Shown piece after piece: positions 33,397 to 45,070 of a stretch of DNA of 64,000 nucleotides. The notes below the pieces were generated by a model. It ran no database searches. It worked only from the letters and a program-made list of their open reading frames with translations, and was not told the origin of the DNA. The stretch covers positions 2,268,840-2,332,839 of the forward strand of contig LNAC01000136.1 of the NCBI GenBank assembly GCA_002007465.1, given 5' to 3'. Within the stretch, counting starts at the first letter, position 1. The number at the start of each line of letters is the position of its first letter. Origin of the DNA: Ailurus styani. Lineage: Eukaryota > Chordata > Mammalia > Carnivora > Ailuridae. The position numbers were made by a program, and so were the translations under genes.

Positions 33397-35824
33397 ACAC
33401 CAAGCGTCTGTCACCTTCTAGCCTCTGCCCCTGATCCCAGAGCAGTGTCCCTCCAGGATGGATAATGAATGAGTGGATGTGGTTTCCCTTCTCACCTCAC
33501 ACTCTAATCCAGGGAAAGGCAAGTAGAGAAAGGGGAGGGAAAAAATCAAAGCAGCAGGCTTGGGTCTTGGAGCTTCACCCACCAAAAGGAATTAATCCTA
33601 TATCAATGGTAGCAACTCTCCTCCAAGAGTCAAGACTTGATCTTTTTGGGGTGCCTCTGGACCCTTTTTTCCCAAAACATTTTCTTGGCTTTTATTTTTA
33701 TTCTTAAACCTCTCAGAGAATCGGGAGTTAAATAACTACTGATTTAATAATATGATCTTTCTTTAGAAGACCAAGTTAAATGGACCCTATGAATTCCTTT
33801 TTTTTTTTTTTTTTTGGAGTCCGGACAGTAGCTCTAATTCGTTGATGCCAAATGATACATTGTAATTCAAAACATATTCAGTATGACTTTTACTTGTTTA
33901 TCTGAAGCAAGATAAATTATGACAAAATTATTTCACAAATCTCTTGTATAAGTGCATAGTTCATGCTTATTACATTCCACCATTTCCAGAAATTGTATAT
34001 CTAGATCAGTATGCATGACATAACTTCATTCTTCCCGTGGCGTATGCGGGATGTAGGTACTGCAAAACCATTGTGTACCCATCATTCAAGCACCTCCCTA
34101 CCAAGCCCCTACTTCAGATTTCAGTAATGTATTGGGAAAAAGTATATCTTTTCTCGCCCTTAACCCTTAGAGGCATGGTAAAGGTATTTGTCAGTGAGAT
34201 ATTCCAGGGCCCAACCTCACTGCCATAATTTACCAGGAAGAGAAGTTCAGTCTCAACTTACGCCAATGAGCAGCTCCTAGTCTTTCCTACTCTGCATATA
34301 GAATGAGAGCAACGTTCTATTTTCAAAAAGGTTATTCCATACTTACAAATAATTCATTGATAAAAATTTTATTTTTCTAAAGGCAGCGGAATACAATTCA
34401 ATAGGAAGCTTTTCAGGGCTTTCCAATTTTAAAAAAGTGTAAGATTTCCTTGGCTCTGTGTTTACAACTTCCCTGTGACAGCTCCAAGCCAGAGACTGAA
34501 TAAAGAAAAAGCTGACTCTCATTTGAACTCTGGCAAGTGCTACTCTTTTAAGTCCTATGACTTAGTTGGCTTCCCCAGAAAATCAAGAACTGAGAGTCCA
34601 CTAAATCACTGGAGACCCTGAGGCAGGCTTCTCTCTTCAATTTTCTCCAGATCTGAACAGTGAAAGCCTGTTTCAGAGACGTACTCAATAAGACCATAAT
34701 ATAAATCTGCCACGTATATGCTAAATACTGCCTTCTGTGAGTGATGATGAGACCAAGTTTATGAAGATCCTGTGCATCATAGTTAGAGTTGGGGTAAGGA
34801 AAATATTTTTATACCGTTGTATTGCTGTTTAGTAAAGAAAATAATCAGAGCATTGGTTTGAGATCTGGTAGCAAATTGAACTATAAAGGGTGAGCATGGA
34901 CTGAATCTTGTGCAGAAAGAACAGGCAATATATTCGGTATCATTCATCATTTCTTATTCTAGTTTTTGTCATACATTTGTGTGTGTGTGTGTGTGTGTGT
35001 GTCCATACAGATACAACTTGGCAAATTCATAGGATATTTGCATGTTGACATTTTGTCAGCGAAATGAAAAATGGAAAGAATTTTACAGAAAATGTCAGCA
35101 ATGCAAAACTTGGTGACATTCTGTAAAACTGGCCTAAGCATTATTAGGGAAAAATCGTAAGGACTGGGGGAAGTTAAGACTTCTAGGCACAAAAGAGCCA
35201 GATGTTGGGTGCTAGATGGAGATGGAAAGTTAAAACTAAGAAGGTGACCACCCAAAAGTCAGTGAAATATTCAAGGCCAAATCATGGGCTAAGTGAAAGA
35301 ATTGGATCCACATGGAACTCATTTTGTATTTAATGAGGATCCTTTGGAAGACACCTTTTCTACCCAAGTGTTTGTGTGCGGTGGGGGGAGCTCGGAGTTC
35401 AGCGGATGGAGTCCCATGATTTGAGAGATGTGAAGTGTCAGAAGTGGTTCAGTTATGTGTGGAAACTAATGACTCTGAAAGCAAATAATCTAATCAATAT
35501 TCTATTATCCAATAGCCCTGTACTTACACTGGGCCTGAAGAGCCACAATTTTCCTGTTAGTCATGCCCTCTGTATGTTTAATGATAAACTCTCTGCCAAA
35601 TGGAGTCTAGACAGGAACAGGCCTTTTCCTTTCTCCAAATTCAAAGTAAAATTCCCTGAAAACATCTGGATCAAAAGGAAATGAGGAAATTGGCCAATCT
35701 GTATAGTAAGGGTAAAGTACTCCCATCACATCGGTTGCATGAATTGTGACCTAGAAGCTGATCTTGGTGACCATTATCAAGAGAACATTACTGCTACGGC
35801 CTTTGAATAGCCCTTCCGAAGTTC
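33397..35824. other. Unique AT-rich non-coding sequence
   Basis: No exon or interspersed repeat recognised. Includes a 19-base T-run (about 33799-33817) and a TG microsatellite (separate entry). Confidence 0.4.
34978..35002. repeat. (TG)n microsatellite
   Basis: About 12 uninterrupted TG units. Confidence 0.95.
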
Positions 35825-35985
35825 CTTCCAGTTATTAGCACATTTACTCCGCACAGTGACACGCCAAGTGATGCGGTCATTATCTTCACACCGTGGAGAC
35901 GAAACGCTCTCTCCCCAGCTGCACCCCGCTCGTCAGTGAGAGCACGTGGGCTGAATCCAGGTGTTCCAAATCCAGCATTTGCGCC
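35825..35985 (-). mobile_element. MIR SINE, antisense
   Basis: 'agcacatttactccgcacag', 'gcggtcattatcttcacacc', 'gtggagacgaaac' and 'gggctgaatccaggtgttcc' follow the antisense MIR order. Confidence 0.65.
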
Positions 35986-37079
35986 AAGTCTACCCTGCCC
36001 AGAGTTACAGCAAGGTCTCTGCAGACGTAAGCCCTCCAAAATACACACTTCTGTCCCTGTGCATTTGTCAGTCACTTCGCTGTGGAAAATTCTCGTGTTA
36101 TTGTTGAGAAGAGAGACTAGAGCATTCAAAGCCAAGGGTCTTCCTTCAGGGCTTCCCGAGTCTGTCATCGAGCTGCAGGGATCTCTCTCCACCCCCTCAT
36201 CTCTCTTCACCTCAAAGTCCAGTCATGCCTCAGTTCCGTCCCCCGGATGCAGATCCAAATCAACACTGCTTGTAAGCTTCTAGGAAGCATGCATATGCGC
36301 CATTGGTTGTGTCTACAAAGCCTTTACTCATTCCGGACTGAATTCAGAGGTCTTCTTTTCACTTGCTAATTATCCATATCCTATAAACTACAGATGTGAG
36401 AAAGGGCGATGTGCTCATGACGAAATGTCATTTCTTTTCTCAGAAGCAGCTGTGGGGTCTTCTTGGAATTCATGATAAGAGTCTGCTTGTACAGGATCCT
36501 TGCAAGGATCCTAGTTACATGCTTGTCTCATAAGTGGTTCAGTTAGCAACCACTTGATGGCCAAAGGTGAATTCGTAAAGTTGGACCCTCCCCCTCCTCA
36601 TACCAATTATACCTCAAAAAAGTGGTTTCAAACATCGTGTTCTCCTACCACACATACAGCCGACACACATAATTATTAGTAGGACTTTGAGAACCACAGA
36701 CAAAGATGTGTGCAAAAGTAACCGGACAGGTGTCTGATACCGCAAGTGAAATTCATCACGGCTGATGCAGCATGAACTGAATCTCCTTCTTTCCCGCATG
36801 GCTAATTTCATTTCTTCACCCCACGTTATCCCCATCTTCTTCCCATAGCTCCCTTATTCCAAGTTCCCTACCACTTTGTCTACTCCTCGCATGTTACTTT
36901 GCATCACTGTGATCTTCATAAATACTAATAATAGAAAAACATTTAGAGCGGTTTGGAAACAGGAAAAATATAGTAGTGTTTCCGTGGCTGAAACATAGCT
37001 ATTTTCAAATAGGTACTCCCTCCTCGTATTGGTCTGAAGACTGTATCTTTATTAAAGTTATAAACATAATACATACCCA
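35986..37079. other. Unique non-coding sequence
   Basis: No gene or repeat recognised. Contains a perfect 20-bp palindrome at 36493-36512 ('aggatccttgcaaggatcct'). Confidence 0.45.
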
Positions 37080-37330
37080 CTTTTACATTCTGCATTTTTC
37101 ACATAATATACTCTATAAATATATCTCTATGGTCTTTGTTATTAGCATTTTAATGATGATACTCCATTGGGTTGATGCCTCATAATTTACTACACTCTGT
37201 TATAAGACACTTAAATTGTTTCCAATTTTTCCTTGTTGTAAATAATACTGCAGAGAATATCTTCATGAATAAAGGCTGTGTGTGTTTTAGATTTTTTTTC
37301 CTTAGGATGAATTAACATCCTTTCGGGCTC
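37080..37330 (-). mobile_element. Old LINE-1 fragment, antisense
   Basis: 'aaattgtttccaatttttcc', 'tgtaaataatactgcagaga' and 'tatcttcatgaataaagg' are the decayed antisense form of the L1 block usually read as 'tccaatttttgctattataaataatgctgc'-type sequence. Confidence 0.55.
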
Positions 37331-37499
37331 CCATACTCCAAAAATTAGAGAATGGTTTGTAGCCTCAAACTCTACAGGAACAAGGCAAGTAATTTAAACA
37401 AGTGAAGTAGCCCAGTAAATATGGTGAGTAAGTTAGTTTTCATCTCAGTTCTGATAGCATTCCCCAAATCTACTGCCCTGACTAACAATATTGATGCTC

Positions 37500-37585
37500 C
37501 CATCTGTCCATCCATCCATCCAGTTATCTATCCATTAGTCCGTCCATACTTCTGTCCATCTGTCCATCAGTCAGTCAGTCAATAC
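37500..37585. repeat. (TCCA)n / (GTCA)n simple repeat
   Basis: Interrupted TCCA units running into CAGT units, ending right at the 5' edge of the LTR that follows. Confidence 0.85.
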
Positions 37586-37588
37586 TGA

Positions 37589-37971
37589 TGTTAAAGACAA
37601 GACAGGTCCAAAATGAAGTGGCTAATGCTAACCCCCCCACATCAACAAACTGAGACTTAATTACAGTTTCAGGTCTCCCAGAAATGAAATCTTAAACCGA
37701 TCAGGAATCACCCTATCAGCATTCGTTAGGTCATCTGCCTAATAACCCCCTGTTATCCTCTAAAGGAAAATGACCTTGCAATAACCAACCACTTTTGTCC
37801 CTTATAACTTCCTTGTTCCTCCTCCCCTTTACCTGTAAAATTCTCTCATTTCGTACAGCTCCTCAGAGCTTTTTTTCTGTCTGCTAGGTTGGATGCTGCC
37901 CAATTCATAAATTGATGGATAAAGCCAATAAGATCTATAAACTTACTCAGTAGAATTTTGTTTTTTTAACA
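37589..37971 (+). mobile_element. Solitary ERV1-like LTR
   Basis: 383-base element bounded by TG...CA with short inverted ends (TGTTAAA...TTTAACA). It holds the U3/R-type order expected of a gammaretrovirus-like LTR: 'tataacttccttgttcctcc', 'gtacagctcctcagagct', 'ggatgctgcccaattcat', a polyadenylation-like 'gataaagccaata', and a T-rich end. Flanking 4-bp sequences are 'ctga' and 'ctgg' (3/4 identical), consistent with an ERV1-size duplication. No gag, pol or env sequence is next to it, so it is a solo LTR left by LTR-LTR recombination. Subfamily name not certain. Confidence 0.65.
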
Positions 37972-39525
37972 CTGGGTTAGGTGCTGTCATCAATGACTAA
38001 TAGAGAAGTCACAATGTCACAAAGCTTTAAGCCATTTGATGAATTGTTATTATTAAATTTGCTTGATTGTCAGTGTTAAGTGCTGACACTAAGAGGTGTT
38101 GAGGGAATGAGGAAGATGCTACTGGAGTGGTCTAGGCGATTTCATGGAGAAAATAGAACTTGAGATAAATTTTAAAAGACACTTTGGGGGTTGAGTTTGA
38201 ATAGAGTAAAAGTAACATAGGATTCTGGTCATTGGTACACTTCTCAGTGCCATTTATTGGGGATCTTGAGAATTTTTTTATACCTCTGACCAAAATTTTC
38301 CAACTCTCCAAGTTGAGAAGTACCAAATAATCCCTCTTCAACCAATGAGAATTACTTTGTGTCTTCCCTTAAGTATAAAACTCAATTTCTGAGCAAAGTA
38401 TGGGGATCTAGACTCTTGATCGAGTTAGGCAAAAATGGGTCTGCTCTCTGAGACATTTAAAATCCATTAAAAGTAATCTCCTAGTCTTCAACATATGGAG
38501 AAAACCAGGCTTGGGTAGGAAAATGGAATCCCATGAACCTTGCCCGTAAGGTTGCCAGTATGCCAGCAACATCCCCCAGAGGCAGCTTTTGGCTTCTACA
38601 GTAACCAGAAAACCAGGACATGTTCCAATGAGTTCCAGCATTCTGCAGGATGCTTGATGGGTCTGTAATTTAAAATTTACTCGAAACTCTGCAATCTAAT
38701 CAATAATACCAAAGGTCTTACTCAAATGAGATAATCAACAAATATCGCCAATTCCCTGCCTAACCAAAAAAGCCAGCCATTTCCCCTATCCCTTCCAGTC
38801 TCCTTCATGTGGGTTTGTTCCTTAAATAGCAGATGCATTGAAAGTTTCAAGGGTTTTCTCTAAGAAGGTGAAGTTCTTTGTCTTCTTCCCTCCTTTTCTG
38901 TCTGAAGTTTTTAACACTTCTTGTCTGCAGCTTTAATTATTTAATTTCCTCACTGCATTATTTAAAGAAGATGGTTCTGAGGTTGTAGGAGGCATGAAGG
39001 AAGTATGACTCCATGCGAAATGGAAGGAAGCCGGCGGAACACTACGCGGCCGCCTGTTATTTAGGATAGACGATTTTGCCGCCTCTAATCATCTTTTATT
39101 TTAATGTATCCTCCTGCCAACATGGACTAAAAGATCCTTTTGCTGTCTATGTCAGATAAATATCAATGAAGACCTTCAGGACCTTGAGGAGAGGTGGCAC
39201 AGGTGAAAGTGTATCATTCTCTTCTGTTAAGATCCTTCAGAAACGGGCCAAGATGAAGGCGAGACTAGACATGCTGATCACAGCACTTGAATACAGAGAT
39301 TTCTTTGACTCTTCCTCCCAACAAAAAAAGAAAATGGAACATCAGTTGCACTGGAACACAAGCAGGGCTTGTAAAAATGCATGATTCTCTTATATTTAGG
39401 AGACATTTTCAACCAAAATTTTAAAAACCTCAAGGGGAGAGGTAGACATCCTCATGAATAAAAAGCCCTTTCTCTGATTGGATAAGCTAAGTTTATTGTA
39501 GAAAACAGTAAAACAAATAAAAGTA
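37972..39525. other. Unique non-coding sequence
   Basis: AT-rich with no recognised repeat. A small CpG-dense patch with a NotI site (about 39030-39085) stands out. Confidence 0.4.
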
Positions 39526-39711
39526 GGGGCACCTGGGTGGCTCAGTCATTAAGCGTCTGCCTTCGGCTCAGGTCATGATCCCAGGGTCCTGGGATTGAGC
39601 CCCACATCGGGGTCCCTACCCAGCGGGAAGCCCGCTTCTCCCTCTCCCACTCCCCCTGACTGTGTTCCCTCTCTCGCTGTGTCTCTCTCTGTCAAAAAAA
39701 TAAATAAAATC

Positions 39712-39755
<44 letters not shown>

Positions 39756-39757
39756 AT
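39526..39757 (+). mobile_element. SINEC, older caniform type, long (AAAT)n tail
   Basis: Starts 'ggggcacctgggtggctcag' and has the 'attaagcgtctgccttcggc' head and 'ctctctcgctgtgtctctct' body of the older caniform form. It ends in about eleven AAAT units that have expanded into a microsatellite (39711-39757). Confidence 0.96.
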
Positions 39758-39847
39758 GTATTCCATAACCTCCCCATCCTAAAACACTACGAATCACTAC
39801 CTTGGCATATATATGTTTTAATCCCATCTTCTCTCTCTCTCCTCCTC

Positions 39848-39927
39848 TCTTCCATCCAAGTACTAACCCTGCTTAGCTTCCGAGATCAGATGAGATTGGG
39901 TGCGTTCAGGGTGGTATGGCTGTAGAC
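39848..39927 (-). pseudogene. Truncated 5S rRNA pseudogene
   Basis: On the minus strand it matches 5S rRNA from base 1 to about base 90, with one 10-base internal deletion just after 'gctaagcaggg'. In the first 61 bases I count four mismatches, all G-to-A at CpG sites (positions 7, 27, 31, 37), the signature of methyl-CpG decay. The 3' third, including part of the C box of the internal promoter, is missing, so it should be silent. Flanking 'ctctctc..tcctctct' on both sides may be a target duplication or just pyrimidine-rich microsatellite. No poly(A). Confidence 0.92.
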
Positions 39928-39947
39928 TCTCTCTTCCTCTCTTGATA

Positions 39948-40072
39948 CACAGATACACAGATAGATATAGATGTATGTATATAGATATAGATAGATATCC
40001 AATATATATCCAGTTATCTATGTGTCTTATACACACACATATATATACATATACACATACACCTGTAGTTTT
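39948..40072. repeat. (GATA)/(CATA)/(CA) compound microsatellite
   Basis: Interrupted GATA, GTAT and CA/TA units flanking the 5S pseudogene's 5' end. Confidence 0.85.
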
Positions 40073-40129
40073 ATCCAAATTTAACATTTTAGTTATTTTA
40101 ATTTATTTTTACTTTCATATTTCAAGTAT

Positions 40130-40385
40130 ATCCTATTTCTCATTATTTTTTTTAAATACATCTTTTCATGGCTATAAAAATCTATCATATGGATATATTA
40201 CATACACACTCACGCACACCCAGAGTATCTACACACAAACATAACCATTGATCTATTGTGGTCAATCTAAGCCATTTCTAATTTGGGACTATATTACAGA
40301 TAATACTGTACTGACATACGTATATAGGTACATCTTTTTGGCCACAAGCTATCAAAGTCAAATGATTTTCACAGAGGAAGTTTCA
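40130..40385 (-). mobile_element. Old LINE-1 fragment, antisense
   Basis: 'agccatttctaatttgggac', 'ttacagataatactgtactg' and 'gtacatctttttggccac' resemble the antisense L1 3' ORF2 region, heavily decayed. Confidence 0.45.
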
Positions 40386-40459
40386 CCATCTCATAATGAC
40401 CCATGGCATAGCCTGACTCTACATGGAAATCGTGAAATGTCAACACATTTATAATGAAG

Positions 40460-40700
40460 GCATATTGCATGGTGTTAACACTGTGGATTCTAAAATCACA
40501 CCGCCTAGGTTCAAACACCAAACTTACTGATTCTATGCTCTTGAGAAAATTCCTGAAACTTCTGCTGTCTATATCTTTATCTGCAAAATGGGTATAATTC
40601 TAAGATCTACAACTTAAGTCTATAGCAGTTGCATGATTAAATCACTTATAAAAAGGGATTTAGCATGTTATTTCGCAGAGTAGTTTCTTAATAGGAATTA
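40460..40700 (+). mobile_element. MIR SINE
   Basis: Near full-length sense MIR: 'ggtgttaacactgtggattc', 'cacaccgcctaggttcaaac', 'tgctcttgagaaaattcctg', 'atctttatctgcaaaatggg' and 'gcatgattaaatcactta'. Confidence 0.85.
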
Positions 40701-41299
40701 GAAGTAGATGATATTTTTGTTAATACATAGTCTGTGAAATACTTATACCAAAATACCCCTAAATATATACCATCCAGTGGTATTCCAATTTCTCCCTGCA
40801 GGTATTTTAACAATTTTTCATTGGAGCACATGAGAGAAAAGAACAACTCAACATTTAGAGACTATTTCATTGGTTTTGTTAGCATGCCAGCTAACATTTA
40901 TCTACTTGGCCATGTTCCACCACAAATACTCAAATCCAAGAGACCCACTAGGTAATATGACACGGGAATTATGGCACAGAGTCACCCTCCGTAGCTGATG
41001 CTTTCTGATTACCCCAGATGCACATACATCCCCTTCCATGCGGTACCTACTGAGAATTTTTCTAGGTGGGCTAAGGGGTCTGAGATATAAAAGCTCGTGC
41101 ATGCTGTCAGAGGTCATAGGTGAGCAAACCTGCCCTCTCTTTGAGACCAGATTCATTTTGGAGGTTCTGTCTGGAGTAAGGAGTGGTTGGCTGTGGCCAA
41201 GTGCCAGAGTGATGCCAAATGGCCCCTTTGGAGAGCTTACTGGATAGAACCATTTCAACAGGTGGACAGATGGGCATTTCACATGTTGCAGAAGTCAGG
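40701..41299. other. Unique non-coding sequence
   Basis: Nothing recognised. Confidence 0.4.
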
Positions 41300-41660
41300 A
41301 TGTTCACAGGCTTCTTCCCACTACCTGGAACATCCTTCAGCCTGCGCACCATCACTTGGAGTGAAATTTTCAAGATTCACGCAAGGAATCAGTTTTCGCA
41401 AAAAGCTTTTCCCCAAATTTTGTCTTCCCTTGCCTGCAGCAAACCGCACTGTAGCCAACTCTATGCCTTTCTATTTCTGCCTCTCCCTCCAGCTACCTAC
41501 CCACCCCCCACCTAGGCACGCGTGCATGCGCGCACACACATCCACGCACTGACCTTAAAACTCCTGAAGACATAGAGCATGTCCAATTCTCTTTTCTATC
41601 GTAAGTAACATGTGTGTTAGGTGCCTAATATCTGCCTCTTGAATGAATAATTCTGTAGTC
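41300..41660 (+). mobile_element. L2 LINE 3' end
   Basis: 'actacctggaacatccttca', a decayed transit through 'caaaaagcttttcccc', then 'aaactcctgaagacatagag' and 'tgcctcttgaatgaataatt' keep L2 order. A CA-type repeat (41516-41548) interrupts it. Confidence 0.5.
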
Positions 41661-44221
41661 TTTCATTTATGGAGTAGACTGATGGCTCACATCATCCAGG
41701 AGATGTGTTGATAAAGGTATATTGATAGGGATTAAAAAAGCATGTCTCTTTTGAAGGATTTGTGAATGGAATGATGTGCCTCGGATATGCCTCCAAAGAA
41801 TCTAGGTTTTCTGGGGGGTGCCAGGGAGTGGTGATGGAAATTGTAGGTATTAATGAAAAAAAAATTGGCCACGTATTGATAATCGTCAAGGTTAGGTGAT
41901 AAATAAGGAAGAGTCAAATGAGCTATTCTATCTACATTTCTATTTGAAAATTTCAATTTTGTATTTGAAAATTCTCATAAAACAAAGTGACTATTATGTA
42001 TATAGTATACCCACAAAAGCACACACACATATGTCTACATCTAATATACACACACAACCACAAAATACACCACATAAAAGCATATCCTAAGAATGTGCTT
42101 TATACTGACTTTATAAAGTTGGTCTCTTAAAGGAGGGCATACATTGCTGGAATTTTATTTTTACAGCACATAACTGCTACGTTTGGGAAAATATGATCTG
42201 AACGAGGTCCAAGTATAGTTTGTGCTGCTATGAAAGGCTAACAACCACTGTACTTCGGCCAAAACTGGTGGGGATTACAAGAGCGAGGCGGATAAAAGTC
42301 TCCTTTATACAAGGACCCAAAGGCAGACATTGAACCCAAAATAAGAAGAAAGAGAAACAAACTCCGAGCTGCAGGACGAAAAAGAAACAAACTATAAGCC
42401 TCGAACCTTTAAAATCTCGCCAATAAAACTCATCTGCAAAGTGCCGGCGGACGGCACCGAGGCTGAGGCGGCAGCCTTTGTGTTTACGTTGGCCGCTTCG
42501 CTCCCCTGCACACCTGAGACATCTCTAATTAATCCCTTTGGAGCAGCCGTGGCTGGAATTCGCGGCTCACAGTCTTGCCAGCCAGATGTAATCCTGAGCC
42601 GCTGCACGTACGTGTGAAGCGACATCATCGCCCTTTGGATTTCAGAGCAACTGTCTAATCTATGAGGCCGAGAGGTCTCTACTCTGTCTTCACCCTAAAA
42701 TCAATTCAACCAGAGAAGTGGAATCGGGCATAGACGTTTTGACGAGTTGCCCCAGATGATCCTATTTTGTGTGACAAATCCGCCCCCCCACCAAAAGAGC
42801 TGAAAGACAGCAGCCCCAAGACATCAGTAGCGTTGAGGAACGAGAAGGGGAAATGTTGCAAGTGGTCACTCGAGGGCACGGTGTGGCGTGCTGCTCGGAT
42901 GGTCCCCACCCCGCCCCTCCAGGACCAAGGTGCTCATTCTCTGAGTGTCCTCTCCAAGACTGTTGGCTCCTCTAGGCTCCCTTCGCACCCGACTCCTTCC
43001 CAGGAATCGCCTCAACCCAAGGAAGCTGACCCATCCAGGGGTGCGCCCTCCCCAGGAGTGGCCCATATCCAGTCTCCGCGCAGGCAGAAAGGCACGGTCC
43101 CCTGGCTCTAATCTGGAACATCTCCGAAGGGCTCGCCCTGCTTCCGTGCCCCACGAGGGATCAGCTGAACCTCGAGTGTAACTGCATTGCAGCTCAATTC
43201 TCCCTCTACTGAACCTGCTTCCCAGGGCTCTCCAACTCCCTTAAGAGATGGTTCTGCATAATCCTCCCCGGTGAACCAGCTCCCCGGAAATCTCCACCCC
43301 GGGGGCTGCTCCCCAGGGCCCCTGACCAAGAGAGCAATGCAGCCTTCGTCGGCACGCTGCCCAGCCTGAGTGCTACCCATCTGCCTCCGGTGGGGACAAG
43401 AAGCCTTGGTATTTGCTTTGCTCCAAGTGATTATTTACAAAATCAACTCCGAACTAGATTAGAGCTGCTTTTCCAGAAGTCTCATCATTGCTCCTAGCTA
43501 TAATAGATGGAAAACTCAAGGCTATGATCCATAATTAATGTATGCAAAATATTATCAGTCTGAGAAACATTTATCTACATGCACCAAGTCAGTCAAAGGA
43601 AAGTAATGGTGAACAACTACAGATGTTCTTTTTCCCCAATGTCGCCAGAATCATTGTGTGATATCCGGGTATTTTTTGGACTGGTCAGCTTCCTCTTTCC
43701 CCAGTGGGCATCCCTTAAGGCTCTCTGATGCTGCTTTGTTCCTTTTCCAGACCCTCACTTCCTGGCTTCTCTCTGCCTCGTGGGCAACGCAGGCAGAGCC
43801 CTACAGAGGCTTTTACTGGGAAGGCCGGCGAGGAATAGATCTCTTGGTTCATGGAACCCTAACAAGGTGGTCACAGGAGAGAATAGTGGCTGAGGTCTGC
43901 CAGACTCGGACTTTTTCTAAGTAGAATCTCTCTGCTTTGCAGCCTTGAGGTTATATGATAGACTTAGAAGTGAGGAGCATGTGGATGGGAAGTGTATTCG
44001 GGGATCCAAGAAATAATGTCTTGCTCTCCACTCAGTGGTGACTAAAATCTGTATGGATTCGGCTGTGTTGGGGACAGTTCTCTTCACTAGTTTATGAGAT
44101 CCAAGAGGCTGTAATTTTCTTCACTTTGATAAGGGACTTTCAAGTTGTACCCAGTCACAGAACAAAGAGACCTGGGACTTGTGTTTTACAACTTGGTAGG
44201 TACTTTAATTTACTCTAGCCC
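41661..44221. other. Unique sequence with possible enhancer-like blocks
   Basis: Repeat-poor 2.5 kb. Includes a CA-rich stretch (about 42018-42082), a GC-moderate, CpG-retaining block at 42390-42660 and an AT-rich homeobox-site-rich block at 43400-43625 (see findings). No protein-like frame despite several short ones in the 42.7-43.4 kb GC-rich part. Confidence 0.4.
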
Positions 44222-44325
44222 TTGCTTATCAGTGTGTGGTTTACGAGCCCGCAGCACAGACATCACCTGAGAGCTTGCGAGAAATGCAGAATTTGGGCCC
44301 CAGGTCTCCTCAATCAGAATGTGCT
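44222..44325 (+). mobile_element. hAT-type MITE relic
   Basis: 'cagtgtgtggtttacgagcc', 'acatcacctgagagcttgcg', 'agaaatgcagaatttgggcc' and 'ctcaatcagaatgtgcttt' match the same element class as at 9624 and 3587. Confidence 0.6.
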
Positions 44326-44889
44326 TTAAAAAAATGAAACAAAACAGAACAAAAAACCAAACAAGACTATTCTTTAGTTCTGGGAAACTCCCAGGTGATA
44401 CCGAAGCTCTGTTCCATAGAACACATTTTGAGGAGCAAGGCTCCAGAGAGTCCCATCATGCTTCTAGCACTCACAAATGTTATCCCTTATGGGAAGCTGG
44501 TTTGTGGTGGTGTCCTTCGGTGTCCCTTAGGGCTGTGTTCGGCCCCACCCGTTTGCCCCAACAAGCCAGAAACCTAAGAAAGACAACTAGATAAGCAGTG
44601 GCCTCCGCGTGGCCACAGGGGTAGCTGTTCCCAAAGAGATGAAGAGAGTCCTCGTCTTAGGGGCCGAACCGGTGTCAGGTGTCAAGGATGTAGCCTCTAG
44701 CTCATCTCTGAGAAATGGTTAATTGCTTCATAAAGTTCACCAAGAAACAGCTGTCACACGGAAGAGACTGTTGCCTACCCAAAATGAGGACTGCATCCCC
44801 ACCAGCTCCGTCCAGAGGCAGCAGGAAGCAAAGCCTGGGAGGAAGAAATCACACCAGTGAGGGGACTCCTTACACTTCTCAAATAGAGA
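44326..44889. other. Unique non-coding sequence
   Basis: Nothing recognised. Confidence 0.4.
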
Positions 44890-45070
44890 GAAAAAGCTCT
44901 TGACTGGAAAACAGGAGACCTGGGTCCTGGCTCTGCCTCAGTCACCAACCAGAATAAACACTGACAAGTTACTTGTCCTCACTGGACTCCAGTTAGATCA
45001 TCTGTGGAGTGAGGAGGTTTCTGAGATCTTCCAGCTCTTCAGCATCTAAGAACTCCGATGTTCTAGAATT
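44890..45070 (+). mobile_element. MIR-family SINE
   Basis: 'aacaggagacctgggtcctg', 'gctctgcctcagtcaccaac', 'gacaagttacttgtcctcac' and 'agatcttccagctcttcagc' give the sense order of a MIR-like core SINE. Confidence 0.65.

Noticed and set aside
37500..37585. Short TCCA/CAGT repeats, considered as a CRISPR-like array
   Set aside because: Unit is 4 bases with no unique spacers, and the genome is mammalian. It is a simple repeat.
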